The notes under the pieces are model-generated. The model worked only from the letters and a program-made list of their open reading frames with translations. It had not been told where the DNA came from and ran no database searches. From Luteolibacter rhizosphaerae (GTDB lineage: Bacteria; Verrucomicrobiota; Verrucomicrobiia; Verrucomicrobiales; Akkermansiaceae), in the NCBI RefSeq assembly GCF_025950095.1, contig NZ_JAPDDR010000004.1, positions 62,001 through 126,000 of the forward strand: DNA of 64,000 nt, in the 5' to 3' direction. The number at the start of each line of letters is the position of its first letter. The first letter of the stretch is position 1. This document shows, in pieces, positions 1 to 8,524 of the stretch. The translations under genes and the position numbers were made by a program.

Positions 1-1
1 C

Positions 2-217
2 TATGTTCTCAGTCAGACCGATCCTGTGGCGGCTGCGAAGCTCGCCTTGGAAAAAATGCCTCCCGGTCCGGCGCAGGACGAAGCCGTGATGATCGTCGTC
101 GGCCTGTGGGCCCGGAGGGATCTCCCCGCGGCAAGGACTTGGGTCGAGGAGTTTCCAGACAGCCCCTTGCAGGCGCGCGCCGCCGGCGAGTTGGAGTCGA
201 TTGCGGGTCGGCGGTGA
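2..217 (+). CDS. C-terminal end of an unidentified protein (5' partial)
   Basis: The frame is open from the window edge and stops at 215-217, giving the last 71 residues of a gene that starts upstream. The visible part contains WARRDLPAARTWVEEFPDS, a tryptophan/alanine-rich helical pattern like the helical repeats of many uncharacterised exported verrucomicrobial proteins. No catalytic motif or membrane segment is visible, so no function is assigned. It is convergent with the DUF2851 gene, 25 bases away. Confidence 0.55.
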   Translation, partial: YVLSQTDPVAAAKLALEKMPPGPAQDEAVMIVVGLWARRDLPAARTWVEEFPDSPLQARAAGELESIAGRR

Positions 218-242
218 GCGGACCGGACTCCATCCTGTTAGA

Positions 243-1619
243 TCAACCGTCCGCTTTCGGCCTCCATTGCATCAACTGTTCCGGGAAGGGGCAGTCGGCG
301 CAATCGCTGGAATCCTCCAGGCAGAAGTCCGCATAGATCTGGAGCAGCGCTTGATGATGTGCGGCCTTCTTCAGCCAGGGCGCGGCAGCCTCCTCGCTGC
401 CGAAGAGCCGGATCGCACAGCGCTTGACCTTCTCATTGCGGGCCCCTGCGGGAACCTTCAGGTAGTCGGCGAAGGCTTGGCCCTCGTGCAGCGCGAGCGG
501 GAACAGGTGATTGGCGAGCAACTCGGTGAGCTTGTCGCCGCCAAAGAGCGCGACCGGCCGCGCCGAGTTCGTGGAGGAGAGCGTGTGGCGATGGGTCCAG
601 AATGGATCCGCCAGCTTGGCAAGGAAGTCGCCGAGACCCTTCACATCGAGAGGTTGCGAGAAGGCCAGCTTGCGGAACTTCGACCAGTTCTTTGCTAGAG
701 CAGCGAGTGCGGCAACCCGGCGGTGAGGATGGTTTGCCGGCCGTTGGCCCGCGGCTTTCCATGGCAGCTTGTGGGAGGATTCCCAGCGGCCCCGGGCTTT
801 CCACCAGGTGTCCCACAAAGTTCGCAAATGCTCGCGGGTGTCAGCCGGGGCCTTCTCATGCAAATCCGGAGCCAGGAATCCAGCTGCCCCGAAAAGCAGT
901 GCCTCCGCATCGACACCCGCCTCTCGCACCGCGCTCAGCGGCATCCGTTGCGCCAGCAAGCGCATCGGCAGCGTGTTCGCCCGGTAGCCGAGCGTCTCCG
1001 CCACCGCATGATACAGCGCCGCATCCGGACCGTGCACATCCGCCGTGCGTAGGAAGCGCGCCGCCTTCAGCCTCGCCCGGTGCGTCGCGGCTTCGAGGAT
1101 CAGCGCTGAAACCGCCACCGGCGACATCGCCGCCAGCGGATGGACGCAGCGCCCCGGCCGCGCGATCGCCGTCTCGCGCTGCGGTCGCATCAGCGCCTCT
1201 TCCAACTGCGCCGCCGTGATCGTTACCCGCGGCACCTCGCGGTGCTCATGCGTGCGGGTGAAGCTCTCTGTACCACCCGATTGAAAAACGACATGGAGCA
1301 CCGTGCTGCCGAATGCGGGGTCGGCCCCATGCCCGTGTCCCTCCCAGTCGCTGGCCCGCTGGTCCAGCTCGATTGCTCCCTGCCCGAGTTCTCCAGCGAT
1401 CTCCACGGAGGTGTGAAGGAAGTCCGGTCCGGCCGAGCGGTTCCACTCGCCGAATTGAACGATTCGCACCGCCTTCCCGGCGCCGTCCACGAAGTCGCGC
1501 CCGAATGCCCCCGCAAACCAAAGCGCCTGTAATTCCAACTCCGGCGGAAGAGGAGCACGTCCCGGCTCCGCAAGCGCGGATGCCCCGTGCACGCTATCGA
1601 GCAGTCCGCGGTAATCCAT
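243..1619 (-). CDS. DUF2851 family protein
   Basis: A 458-residue cytosolic protein without signal peptide or membrane segment. The N-terminal ELELQALWFAGAFG segment and the C-terminal cysteine cluster FCLEDSSDCADCPFPEQL (a CxxC-type pair near the end) fit DUF2851 proteins of Bacteroidetes and Verrucomicrobia, whose function is unknown. The cluster might bind a metal. The start is the ATG at 1619, because it overlaps the stop of the upstream TIGR03790 gene by one base (TGATG), a usual coupling arrangement. A longer in-frame ATG at 1673 would run deep into that gene and is less likely. Confidence 0.85.
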   Translation of the reverse strand: MDYRGLLDSVHGASALAEPGRAPLPPELELQALWFAGAFGRDFVDGAGKAVRIVQFGEWNRSAGPDFLHTSVEIAGELGQGAIELDQRASDWEGHGHGADPAFGSTVLHVVFQSGGTESFTRTHEHREVPRVTITAAQLEEALMRPQRETAIARPGRCVHPLAAMSPVAVSALILEAATHRARLKAARFLRTADVHGPDAALYHAVAETLGYRANTLPMRLLAQRMPLSAVREAGVDAEALLFGAAGFLAPDLHEKAPADTREHLRTLWDTWWKARGRWESSHKLPWKAAGQRPANHPHRRVAALAALAKNWSKFRKLAFSQPLDVKGLGDFLAKLADPFWTHRHTLSSTNSARPVALFGGDKLTELLANHLFPLALHEGQAFADYLKVPAGARNEKVKRCAIRLFGSEEAAAPWLKKAAHHQALLQIYADFCLEDSSDCADCPFPEQLMQWRPKADG

Positions 1620-3169
1620 CACTTCTTCGGCTGTGCCGGCGGCGGGGAGGGTGGATCGATGACATTCAGCCAAGCTTGGGCCGCGACGGCTTCAGGCAGA
1701 TTCGCGTAGAGAGTCCTCGCTCCGCGCAGGATGCTGATGGCGGAATCATTCCGCCCGCCCGCGCGGTCGATCGCGGCGATGTGGAGGTCCATCCGCAGGC
1801 GGTCGGGAGCGGCGGTGTAGTAGACCTTGGCGCGCTGGAAATCCACGGCCGCTTCCGCCGTCATCCGTTGCTCCGTCTTCATGAGCCCGAGGCTCTCCAT
1901 GATCACGCCGCTCTTCAGCCGGTCCGCACCCTCCCGCAGCATGGCATCGAGCTGGCGCGGATCGTTCTGCCAGCGCATCGTGGCCAGTCGGATGGCGCGA
2001 TACTCGCGGTCGGCTTCAGCCTTGTCGCCGGTACCGTCGATGTGGAGGTAGGGGCGGTAGAGAGGATCGCCGAGAACTACATTCTGCCAAGACATCACCG
2101 GCACCGCCATATAAGCCGCCTCCACCAAGGTATAGCCCGCCTTCAGGCGCGCCTGGAAGATGTCGAAGTGATGGGTCATCTCCAGATACGGCTCATGCAC
2201 GTTACCGAGAGTGGCGGCGGCACCGCGTGCGAGCAGGGGTGCGCACCAGTTCTTGCCGGGATCCCGCAGCTGTGCCGCGCTGAAGGAGTGAAGGTGCACC
2301 GCGACGGCTCCTTTCTTGAACCGGAAGGTGGGATTGAGGAAAGGGCCGCTGACATTCCAATCGTACCAGCCATAATAGGAGACGACATCGCGCAGCGGGA
2401 AGTTGGTCGGCAGCGTATCTTGAAAGCGATCGACGAGTGTCGGGATGCCTGTCTCGCGGTTAGCACGGGCAATGGACTCCAGCCACGGATCTCCCAATTC
2501 GGTGTTGGTGTATTTCTTTGCGATATCGATCACCGCCATGCCCCAGAGCCCGGTCTTCTCCACTTCGACCGCATCGCGGATCATGCGTTCGCAAATCGCG
2601 CGCGAGGGTCCATCAATACGTCCCACCAAGGTGGTGGACATGTTCGTGTCGAAGACCGAGAGGTCCTGCTTGAAATACCTGTTGATGAGCGCGTTCGGGA
2701 GCGGCAGATCCTCGTTGCCGATCAAGGCAAGCTCGGAGTCCACGGCGGCTTCGGTGGTGTTGAGGGGGGGCGCGCCGCCCGGCACCATCTTCGGATCGTT
2801 AGGCTGGGCCGCGACACGGCTGGGCACGCCGTAGATGCAGGCGATGACCCGGATCTTCTTGCTTATCGGGATCAGTTTCCCTTCGTGCTCTTGGCGCTTC
2901 CACCAGCCGCGCTTGTCATACTCGGCTTTCAGCGGTTCGAGAATTCTGGTATTAAACTCCTCGCGGCTGACTTCCTCTTTTTCGGGCATCGGGAGCCCGA
3001 CCAAGTTCTCCTCGGGGATCTTCCGCGCCTCCGCGTAGTAGGTGGCGATGGCTTTCGATTCCGACGATGAGGAGTTGTAGAGGACCGCGACGCTCTCCGG
3101 AACCGGCACCGCAGGAGCTGCCTGCAAGGCCGGGATAAGACACATCAAAAGACCGATCTGGCGAATCAC
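1619..3169 (-). CDS. TIGR03790 family exported protein
   Basis: A 516-residue protein with an N-terminal signal peptide (MIRQIGLLMCLIPALQAA). The sequence then follows the TIGR03790 family: a start near VAVLYNSSSSESKAIATYY, the R..IPEENLVGLPMP segment and IRVIACIYGVPSRVA. The family occurs in Planctomycetes, Verrucomicrobia and Acidobacteria and has no established function. Residues from about 400 onward look like TPR helices. The protein is probably periplasmic or outer-membrane associated. It is translationally coupled to the DUF2851 gene by a one-base overlap, so the two are probably co-expressed. Confidence 0.85.
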   Translation of the reverse strand: MIRQIGLLMCLIPALQAAPAVPVPESVAVLYNSSSSESKAIATYYAEARKIPEENLVGLPMPEKEEVSREEFNTRILEPLKAEYDKRGWWKRQEHEGKLIPISKKIRVIACIYGVPSRVAAQPNDPKMVPGGAPPLNTTEAAVDSELALIGNEDLPLPNALINRYFKQDLSVFDTNMSTTLVGRIDGPSRAICERMIRDAVEVEKTGLWGMAVIDIAKKYTNTELGDPWLESIARANRETGIPTLVDRFQDTLPTNFPLRDVVSYYGWYDWNVSGPFLNPTFRFKKGAVAVHLHSFSAAQLRDPGKNWCAPLLARGAAATLGNVHEPYLEMTHHFDIFQARLKAGYTLVEAAYMAVPVMSWQNVVLGDPLYRPYLHIDGTGDKAEADREYRAIRLATMRWQNDPRQLDAMLREGADRLKSGVIMESLGLMKTEQRMTAEAAVDFQRAKVYYTAAPDRLRMDLHIAAIDRAGGRNDSAISILRGARTLYANLPEAVAAQAWLNVIDPPSPPPAQPKK

Positions 3170-3212
3170 CCGGAGAGCATGCCCGCCTCGCGCGATCAGG
3201 CAAGCCGGGGCT

Positions 3213-3998
3213 TCAGGCGCGGATCTTCAGGCCGTCATGGGCGACCAGCACGCCAGAGGGGAGGATCGCTTCGAGCTCGGAGTGGGGGTTTTCGTGGCTC
3301 AGGTGAGTGAGCCAGGCCCGTGGAACACCGCATTCGGTGATGATGGCGAGGGCTTCCTCGGTGGAGAGGTGGGTGGGGTGGGGCTGTTCCCGGAGGGCGT
3401 CGATGATCAGGATGTCCGCGCCCTCTAACAGATTCATGGTGGCCGGTGGCACATGTTTCACATCGGGAATATATGCCACCTTGGGGCCTTCGGGGGGCTC
3501 GAAGAGGAAGCCGACGGTATCGGCGTTCGCGTGCTGGACCGGCAGGGGGGTGATGCGCAGGTCGCCCACGGAGAAGGGGCCGTCGATCAGTTGAGGGTCC
3601 GGTTTGATATAGCCACGGAAAACGTTCTCGGTGGAAAAGGCCCAGCCGAACATGCGCTTGAGCACGCCCATGGTTTCAGGGGTGGCGTGGAGGGGGAGCG
3701 GGGACTCGCGGTGCCAGCAGAAGGCGCGCAATTCGTCGAAGCCGACCACGTGATCGACGTGGGCGTGGGTGTAGATCACGGCATCCACCTTGGTCAGGCC
3801 CTCGCGGAGCGCCTGGGCACGGAGGTCGGGTCCGGAGTCGACCAGCACGGAAATGTCCCCGCAGCGGACGTGGACGGAGGAACGGGTGCGCTTGTCACGG
3901 GGATCCTCCGAGTGACAAACCCGGCACGGACAACCGATCACCGGCACGCCCACCGAGGTTCCGGTGCCAAGAAAGGTCAGTTTGAAATCCGCCGCCAT
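3213..3998 (-). CDS. MBL-fold metallohydrolase, PhnP-like
   Basis: A 261-residue metallo-beta-lactamase fold hydrolase. It opens with LTFLGTGTSVGVPVIGCPC and has the GCPCRVC cysteine cluster typical of PhnP-like phosphodiesterases, then the dinuclear metal motif THAHVDH, a later H/D pair (IPDVKH) and a final LTHLSHE segment. PhnP cleaves cyclic ribose phosphates, but there is no phn gene nearby, so the substrate is open. The start MAADFKLTFLG (3998) is chosen because the sheet begins there; an upstream ATG at 4022 adds eight residues. It is divergent from recN with about 48 bases between start codons. Confidence 0.85.
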   Translation of the reverse strand: MAADFKLTFLGTGTSVGVPVIGCPCRVCHSEDPRDKRTRSSVHVRCGDISVLVDSGPDLRAQALREGLTKVDAVIYTHAHVDHVVGFDELRAFCWHRESPLPLHATPETMGVLKRMFGWAFSTENVFRGYIKPDPQLIDGPFSVGDLRITPLPVQHANADTVGFLFEPPEGPKVAYIPDVKHVPPATMNLLEGADILIIDALREQPHPTHLSTEEALAIITECGVPRAWLTHLSHENPHSELEAILPSGVLVAHDGLKIRA

Positions 3999-4046
3999 TG
4001 ATTCGCCGGGCGACGCTTGCATAATGCGTCCGCCACGGCAAAGCCA

Positions 4047-5702
4047 ATGCTCACCCTGCTCAAAATCCGTAACCTCGCCCTCGTGGATGAACTCGTTTGG
4101 GAACTCGGTCCCGGCCTTGTCGGCGTGACCGGGGAAACGGGCGCGGGAAAGTCTGTCATCGTCGGCGCCCTCAAACTAGTGCTCGGCGAGCGCGCCGACA
4201 AATCCCTGATCCGCACCGGGGAGGACATCTGCACGGTGGAAGCGGTCTTCGAGCTGAGCGATTCCGCGGAGATCGATGCGGCGCTGGCCGAGGGCGGGCT
4301 GGATCCCTGCGAGGATGGCTCGCTGATCGTGCGCCGGGTGATCGGGCAGAGCGCGAACCGGCAGTTCGTGAACGATTCGCCGGTGACGCTGGGCCTGCTG
4401 AAGCGGCTGGGCGAGCATCTGGTGGACCTGCACGGTCCCCATGATCACCAGTCCCTGCTTTCCACGGAGCGCCAGCTTTCGATGCTGGATGCCTATGCGG
4501 GCAGTGATGCCTCGCTCGAGTCCTACCGGGCCGCATGGCGGGCTTGGCGTGACAAGGAGGCGGAATTGGCAGACCTGCGGGTGGCCGAAACCGCGAGCAC
4601 GCAGGAGCTGGATCTGCTGCGGCACCAGGTCACCGAGATCGATGCGGCGCAACTCAAGCCGGAGGAGGAAGACGAGATCGCCGACCGTTACCGGCGGGCG
4701 AGCAACGCGAGCCGCCTGGTCGAGCTTTCCGGTGCGGCGGCTGCAGCACTGGGCGAAGACGAGGCCGGGGTGCTGAAACGCCTGCTAGAGGTGCAGCGTC
4801 TGGTCCGGGATCTGGAGAAGCTGGATCCGGGCATCCGCGAGCGCACGCAGGGGCTGGAAGGGGCCGTGATGGAACTTCAGGAGCTGGAGCGGTCCTTGGC
4901 CGATTACGCGGAGGATCTCGACATCGACCCGGCGGAGGCTTCTCGCCTGGAGGATCGGGTGAATCTTTTCGAAACGTTGAAGCGGAAGTATGGCGGCGAT
5001 CTGGCCGCGGTGCTGGCACAGCGGGATCGCGCGGCGGCGCGCCTCGATGCGGTGGAGAACCGCGGCGAGCGCTTGGAGCAGCTTGCCGCGGAGGCGGTGC
5101 AGTTGCGCGAAGCGACCGACAGGGCTGGCTTGGCCGTTTCCGCAAAACGCAAGAAGGCCGCCCCGAAGCTGGCGAAGGAGATTGCCTCGCAGCTCAAGGA
5201 TCTCGGCTTCAAGCAGTCTTCCTTCGAGCTACAGGTGACGTCGAACAAGGAGCCGGGTGCTTCCGGCTTGGAAGGTATCGACTTCCTCTTCGGGCCGAAT
5301 CCCGGCGAGCCCTTGCAACCGCTGCGGCAGATCGCTTCCAGCGGTGAGATCAGCCGTGTGATGCTGGCGGTGAAGAGCGCCTTGGCGGATCAGGATGCCA
5401 CCCCGCTGATGGTTTTCGACGAGATCGATGCAAACGTGGGGGGCGAGATCGCCCGCGCGGTCGGCCGGAAGATGGCCACGCTGGGTGCGAGGCACCAAGT
5501 GGTGGCGATCACGCACTTCCCGCAGGTCGCGGCGCTCGCGGCGCGGCACTATGTGGTGGAGAAGGAAGTGGCCGGCGGCCGGACCCGCTCGCGGATGTTC
5601 CCGGTGAATGGGGAGAACCGGATTTCCGAGCTCGTCCGCATGCTGGGCGGAGGTGGGGAATCCGCCCGCGCGATGGCGGCCAGCCTGCTGGCGGAGGCCT
5701 GA
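4047..5702 (+). CDS. recN: DNA repair protein RecN
   Basis: A 551-residue SMC-like ATPase for double-strand break repair. The N-terminal half begins MLTLLKIRNLALVDELVWEL and carries Walker A GETGAGKS at residues 29-36. A long charged coiled-coil region occupies about 150-370. The C-terminal half has the ABC signature region (SSGEISRVMLAVKSAL) and Walker B with the catalytic glutamate (LMVFDEIDANVGGEIA), followed by VVAITHFPQVAALA. Length and motif order are normal for RecN. The start at 4047 matches the family start; an upstream in-frame ATG at 4017 would overlap the divergent hydrolase promoter region. Confidence 0.97.
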   Translation: MLTLLKIRNLALVDELVWELGPGLVGVTGETGAGKSVIVGALKLVLGERADKSLIRTGEDICTVEAVFELSDSAEIDAALAEGGLDPCEDGSLIVRRVIGQSANRQFVNDSPVTLGLLKRLGEHLVDLHGPHDHQSLLSTERQLSMLDAYAGSDASLESYRAAWRAWRDKEAELADLRVAETASTQELDLLRHQVTEIDAAQLKPEEEDEIADRYRRASNASRLVELSGAAAAALGEDEAGVLKRLLEVQRLVRDLEKLDPGIRERTQGLEGAVMELQELERSLADYAEDLDIDPAEASRLEDRVNLFETLKRKYGGDLAAVLAQRDRAAARLDAVENRGERLEQLAAEAVQLREATDRAGLAVSAKRKKAAPKLAKEIASQLKDLGFKQSSFELQVTSNKEPGASGLEGIDFLFGPNPGEPLQPLRQIASSGEISRVMLAVKSALADQDATPLMVFDEIDANVGGEIARAVGRKMATLGARHQVVAITHFPQVAALAARHYVVEKEVAGGRTRSRMFPVNGENRISELVRMLGGGGESARAMAASLLAEA

Positions 5703-5778
5703 ACGATTGGAGAATGGGCGGCCGGTTCCACTTGAGTGGAACTGCGCAAGCAGTCTAGGTTTCGATATCACAGAGGCC

Positions 5779-6093
5779 ATGAAACTGAGTGAACTGAACG
5801 AGATCCATGCTTCGCCCGCGAGTTGGAAGGCGGGCTTCTTCTACTACGCGCCGGGCGATCCGCGGTTGGTGGTGAGGAAGCGGCTGGCTTCGCTCGGATG
5901 GACCCTGAACTTTGCCCGGCCGATGGCGCTGCCATTCCTGTTAGGTACGGTAGGTATGTTCTTGGCAGGAATCTATGGTTTGGCTTCGGCGGACTTGTCG
6001 AATGAAGTGAAGTGGGTGACGACCCTCGGGTTGCTAGGCTCCTTGATCTTCATCTGGTCGTGGATGGCGAATCCGCGGCGCTACGTGGATTGA
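5779..6093 (+). CDS. Small membrane protein, unknown function
   Basis: A 104-residue protein. A soluble N-terminus (MKLSELNEIHASPASWKAGF) includes a tryptophan/tyrosine-rich patch with YYAPGDPRLVVRKR. Two hydrophobic segments at about residues 50-70 (PFLLGTVGMFLAGIYGLA) and 79-97 (TTLGLLGSLIFIWSWM) follow. It resembles small proteins that carry a folded head and two inner-membrane helices, but I do not recognise a named family. The ATG at 5779 is chosen because the conserved-looking sequence starts there. It lies 76 bases after recN, on the same strand. Confidence 0.6.
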   Translation: MKLSELNEIHASPASWKAGFFYYAPGDPRLVVRKRLASLGWTLNFARPMALPFLLGTVGMFLAGIYGLASADLSNEVKWVTTLGLLGSLIFIWSWMANPRRYVD

Positions 6094-6146
6094 GATCCAG
6101 GTAAGGCTGATTTGACTCCGGTAAGGAAACTGCTAAAATTCCTTGT

Positions 6147-6413
6147 GTGACGCATTCGACCCTTACGAGTAAGAATCAGACCACGATCCCGAAAGCGGTG
6201 ATCAAGGCGCTGAATCTGCGGCCGACCGACCAGCTCATCTATGAGATCGAGCCGGACGGAAGGGTGATGCTCTCGGCGAAGACCGGAACCTTCGCCAGCG
6301 TGGCGGAAGAGCTGGTGCCCAAGGGCCGGAAGAGCGGGGCGCGGACCGTGGAGCAGATGAAGGCTGCGGTGAAATCGATGGCACGGAAGAGGATGAATCG
6401 TTTGAAGGAATGA
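6147..6413 (+). CDS. AbrB/MazE/SpoVT-fold antitoxin
   Basis: An 88-residue swapped-hairpin AbrB-type DNA-binding protein. MTHSTLTSKNQTTIPKAVI is the standard strand-turn-strand start, followed by L.LRPTDQLIYEIEPDGRVML. The C-terminal 40 residues are basic and probably cover the partner toxin. Initiation is at GTG 6147. Its stop overlaps the start of the PIN-domain gene by four bases (ATGA), the usual layout of a VapBC-type module. Antitoxins of this class normally repress their own promoter together with the toxin. Confidence 0.88.
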   Translation: MTHSTLTSKNQTTIPKAVIKALNLRPTDQLIYEIEPDGRVMLSAKTGTFASVAEELVPKGRKSGARTVEQMKAAVKSMARKRMNRLKE

Positions 6414-6799
6414 CCGCACTCGATACCAACGTAATCGTGCGCTACCTGACGCAGGACGACGAAGAGCAGTTCACCAAGGTTCTTAAACTCCTGAGCAAGC
6501 CGAAGGCGGTCTTCTTTGTCTGCGATATCGTGCTGGTGGAGACGGACTGGGTGCTACGCGAATTGTACGATTGGTCGGGAAACGATGTCGCCGAGGCTTA
6601 TTCCCGGCTGGCGACGATTCCCAATCTCATCTTCGAGAGCGAGAGCCGCTTGAGATCCGCTTTGAAGGCTGTACGCGACGGGGCAGACTTGTCCGACGAG
6701 TTGATCGTGCGCAGCTCACGGGAGCAGGGTGCGAAGGAGCTTTGCACCTTCGACAAAGGAATCCTGAAAAGGCATAAGACTTTTGCCCGCTTGCCTTGA
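6410..6799 (+). CDS. PIN-domain toxin (VapC-type ribonuclease)
   Basis: A 129-residue PIN-domain protein, normal length for VapC. The acidic metal-binding residues are in place: D5 (TALDTNVIVRYLT), E44 (VLVETDWVLRELY), D96 (GADLSDELIV) and D115 (LCTFDKGIL). VapC proteins cleave RNA, often tRNA or rRNA, when freed from the antitoxin. The gene starts inside the stop of the AbrB-type antitoxin gene, so the two are translationally coupled. All active-site positions look intact, so the module is probably functional. Confidence 0.9.
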   Translation: MTALDTNVIVRYLTQDDEEQFTKVLKLLSKPKAVFFVCDIVLVETDWVLRELYDWSGNDVAEAYSRLATIPNLIFESESRLRSALKAVRDGADLSDELIVRSSREQGAKELCTFDKGILKRHKTFARLP

Positions 6800-6816
6800 G
6801 GCATGCCTTCCATTCC

Positions 6817-7374
6817 ATGAAACGCAAGCCCCGCAGCTTCAAGGCCACACCTCAACAGGTGGATGCTCCTTCGGGCCAACTGGCGCGGGAGCTCGGGCTG
6901 CCGTGGAAGCAGGTCGGGATGCCGCGGCTGGTGCTGGGCCGTCGCGAGTGGATCGGCCTGCCGGAACTGGGCGTGGGGCCGCTGAACTCGAAGACCGATA
7001 CCGGTGCCCGGACTTCCAGCCTGCATGCGGAGGAGATCCAGGTCACCCCGGATGGCCAGCATGTCTATTTCGTCACCAGCGATCACTATGGCCGGCGTGT
7101 CACCTGCGAGACGCCGATCGTGAGATCGACCAAAGTGAAGAGTTCCACCGGCGTGTCACGGCGACGATATGTGATCGAGACGGAAGCCATGCTCGCCGGC
7201 GGGTTCGCCTGGCGGATCCGGCTCACGCTGGCGAATCGGAAAGACATGCGGAGCCCTCTTCTTTTAGGGAGGCAGGCCCTCTCTGGATATTTTCTGATTG
7301 ACCCGCAGGGGAATCACTTGAAGGGAGCGCTGCGCGATCTCGAAGCGCACTTCCCCGGCTGCCAACGCCCATGA
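6817..7374 (+). CDS. RimK-associated 'ATP-dependent zinc protease' family (retropepsin-like)
   Basis: A 185-residue protein of the family annotated as RimK/LysX-associated zinc protease. The core reads [20 protein letters not shown], then [16 protein letters not shown], the D-T-G-A pattern of retropepsin-like aspartic proteases. It ends with [18 protein letters not shown]. Despite the family name, the fold is related to pepsin-type proteases. It overlaps rimK by four bases (ATGA), so it probably acts on the same process, perhaps trimming the amino-acid tails that RimK adds. ATG 6817 is chosen; a TTG at 6796 overlapping the toxin stop is the alternative. Confidence 0.85.
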   Translation: MKRKPRSFKATPQQVDAPSGQLARELGLPWKQVGMPRLVLGRREWIGLPELGVGPLNSKTDTGARTSSLHAEEIQVTPDGQHVYFVTSDHYGRRVTCETPIVRSTKVKSSTGVSRRRYVIETEAMLAGGFAWRIRLTLANRKDMRSPLLLGRQALSGYFLIDPQGNHLKGALRDLEAHFPGCQRP

Positions 7375-8276
7375 AAATTCTCGTCCTCTCCCGCAACGCG
7401 AACCTCTACAGCACCTCCGCTCTCGTGAACGCTGCCCAAGCGCGGGGTCACGAAGTCCGCGTGGTGGATTACCTGCGCTGCTACATGAACATCACCGCGC
7501 ACAATCCCAAGATCTTCATCGAGGGAGAGGAGCTTACTGCCGATGCCGTGATCCCGCGGATCGGTGCCAGCCACACCTTCTACGGCAATGCCGTGGTGCG
7601 GCAGTTCGAGATGATGGGTGTCTTCACCGTGAACGATTCGGTGGCGATCGCCCGTTCGCGCGACAAGCTGCGCAGCATGCAGCTGCTGGCGCGCAAGGGC
7701 GTGGGCCTGCCGATCACGGGCTTCGCCCACTCGACGGATGCGACCCGCGAGCTGATCAAGATGTGCGGTGGTGCGCCGCTGGTGATCAAGCTGCTCGAGG
7801 GAACCCAAGGAGTCGGCGTGGTGCTGGCGGAAACCGCGAAGGCGGCGGAGTCGGTGATCGAGGCTTTCAAGGGGCTGCGCGCGGACATCCTCGTGCAGGA
7901 ATTCATCAAGGAAGCGAAGGGTGCGGACATCCGCTGCGTGGTGGTGGATGGCAAAGTGGTGGCCTCGATGAAGCGCCAGGCAGCGGAGGGTGAGTTCCGC
8001 TCGAACCTGCATCGCGGCGGTACCGCAGAGAAGGTGAAGATCACTCCGGAGGAGCGCTCCGTCGCGATCCGCGCTGCCAAGATCATGGGTTTGAATTTCG
8101 CGGGCGTGGACCTACTGCGCTCGAATCACGGGCCGGTGGTGATGGAGGTGAACTCCTCGCCCGGCCTCGAAGGGATCGAGAAGTCTTCCGGCAAGCCGGT
8201 GGCGGACATGGTGATCGACTTCATCGAGAAGTCCGCGGTGAAGCGCCCGAAGCCGCCGAAGCCGACGGACAAGTGA
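7371..8276 (+). CDS. rimK: RimK family alpha-L-glutamate ligase
   Basis: A 301-residue ATP-grasp ligase. The start [18 protein letters not shown] matches Rim[21 protein letters not shown], the ATP-binding [12 protein letters not shown] loop and the metal-binding end [15 protein letters not shown] are all present. RimK adds glutamates to the C-terminus of ribosomal protein S6 in E. coli; relatives make polyglutamate or modify other targets. It is coupled to the retropepsin-like gene by an ATGA overlap. The C-terminal tail is lysine/proline-rich ([11 protein letters not shown]). Confidence 0.93.
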   Translation: MKILVLSRNANLYSTSALVNAAQARGHEVRVVDYLRCYMNITAHNPKIFIEGEELTADAVIPRIGASHTFYGNAVVRQFEMMGVFTVNDSVAIARSRDKLRSMQLLARKGVGLPITGFAHSTDATRELIKMCGGAPLVIKLLEGTQGVGVVLAETAKAAESVIEAFKGLRADILVQEFIKEAKGADIRCVVVDGKVVASMKRQAAEGEFRSNLHRGGTAEKVKITPEERSVAIRAAKIMGLNFAGVDLLRSNHGPVVMEVNSSPGLEGIEKSSGKPVADMVIDFIEKSAVKRPKPPKPTDK

Positions 8277-8433
8277 TTTGCTCCCTTCGATCTGACTCCC
8301 AGGCGAGGGATTGGTGGAAGCGGTTGTTTGCGGATCCGGCGGTGAGGCATACGCTTACCTGACATCGGGTTTAGAATAACCCTATCGGTCCGTGCCCGGG
8401 GCATTCGGGATCGCTTGCCGCGAGAACTGCTTC

Positions 8434-8473
8434 GTCCGCACACGGCGTGTGCGGACGACTTTCGTGTGCGGAC
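8434..8473. promoter_or_regulatory. Inverted plus direct repeat of GTCCGCACAC (operator candidate)
   Basis: GTCCGCACAC at 8434-8443 is followed after three bases by its exact reverse complement GTGTGCGGAC at 8447-8456. A further copy of GTGTGCGGAC lies at 8464-8473. This perfect 10-bp palindrome with a third half-site ends 51 bases before the hexosaminidase start, where a repressor or activator could bind. It could instead form a stem-loop in the 5' UTR. No regulator gene is adjacent. Confidence 0.5.
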
Positions 8474-8524
8474 TACCTTATTTCCCGGTTGTTCCGCGGG
8501 GAGGGATTCGCTGAACTGCGATTC

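Noticed and set aside
1313-3070. Long plus-strand open frame antisense to the DUF2851 and TIGR03790 genes
   Set aside because: It is a codon-bias shadow: the minus-strand genes have signal peptide, family motifs and coupled ends, and the antisense translation shows no known motif.
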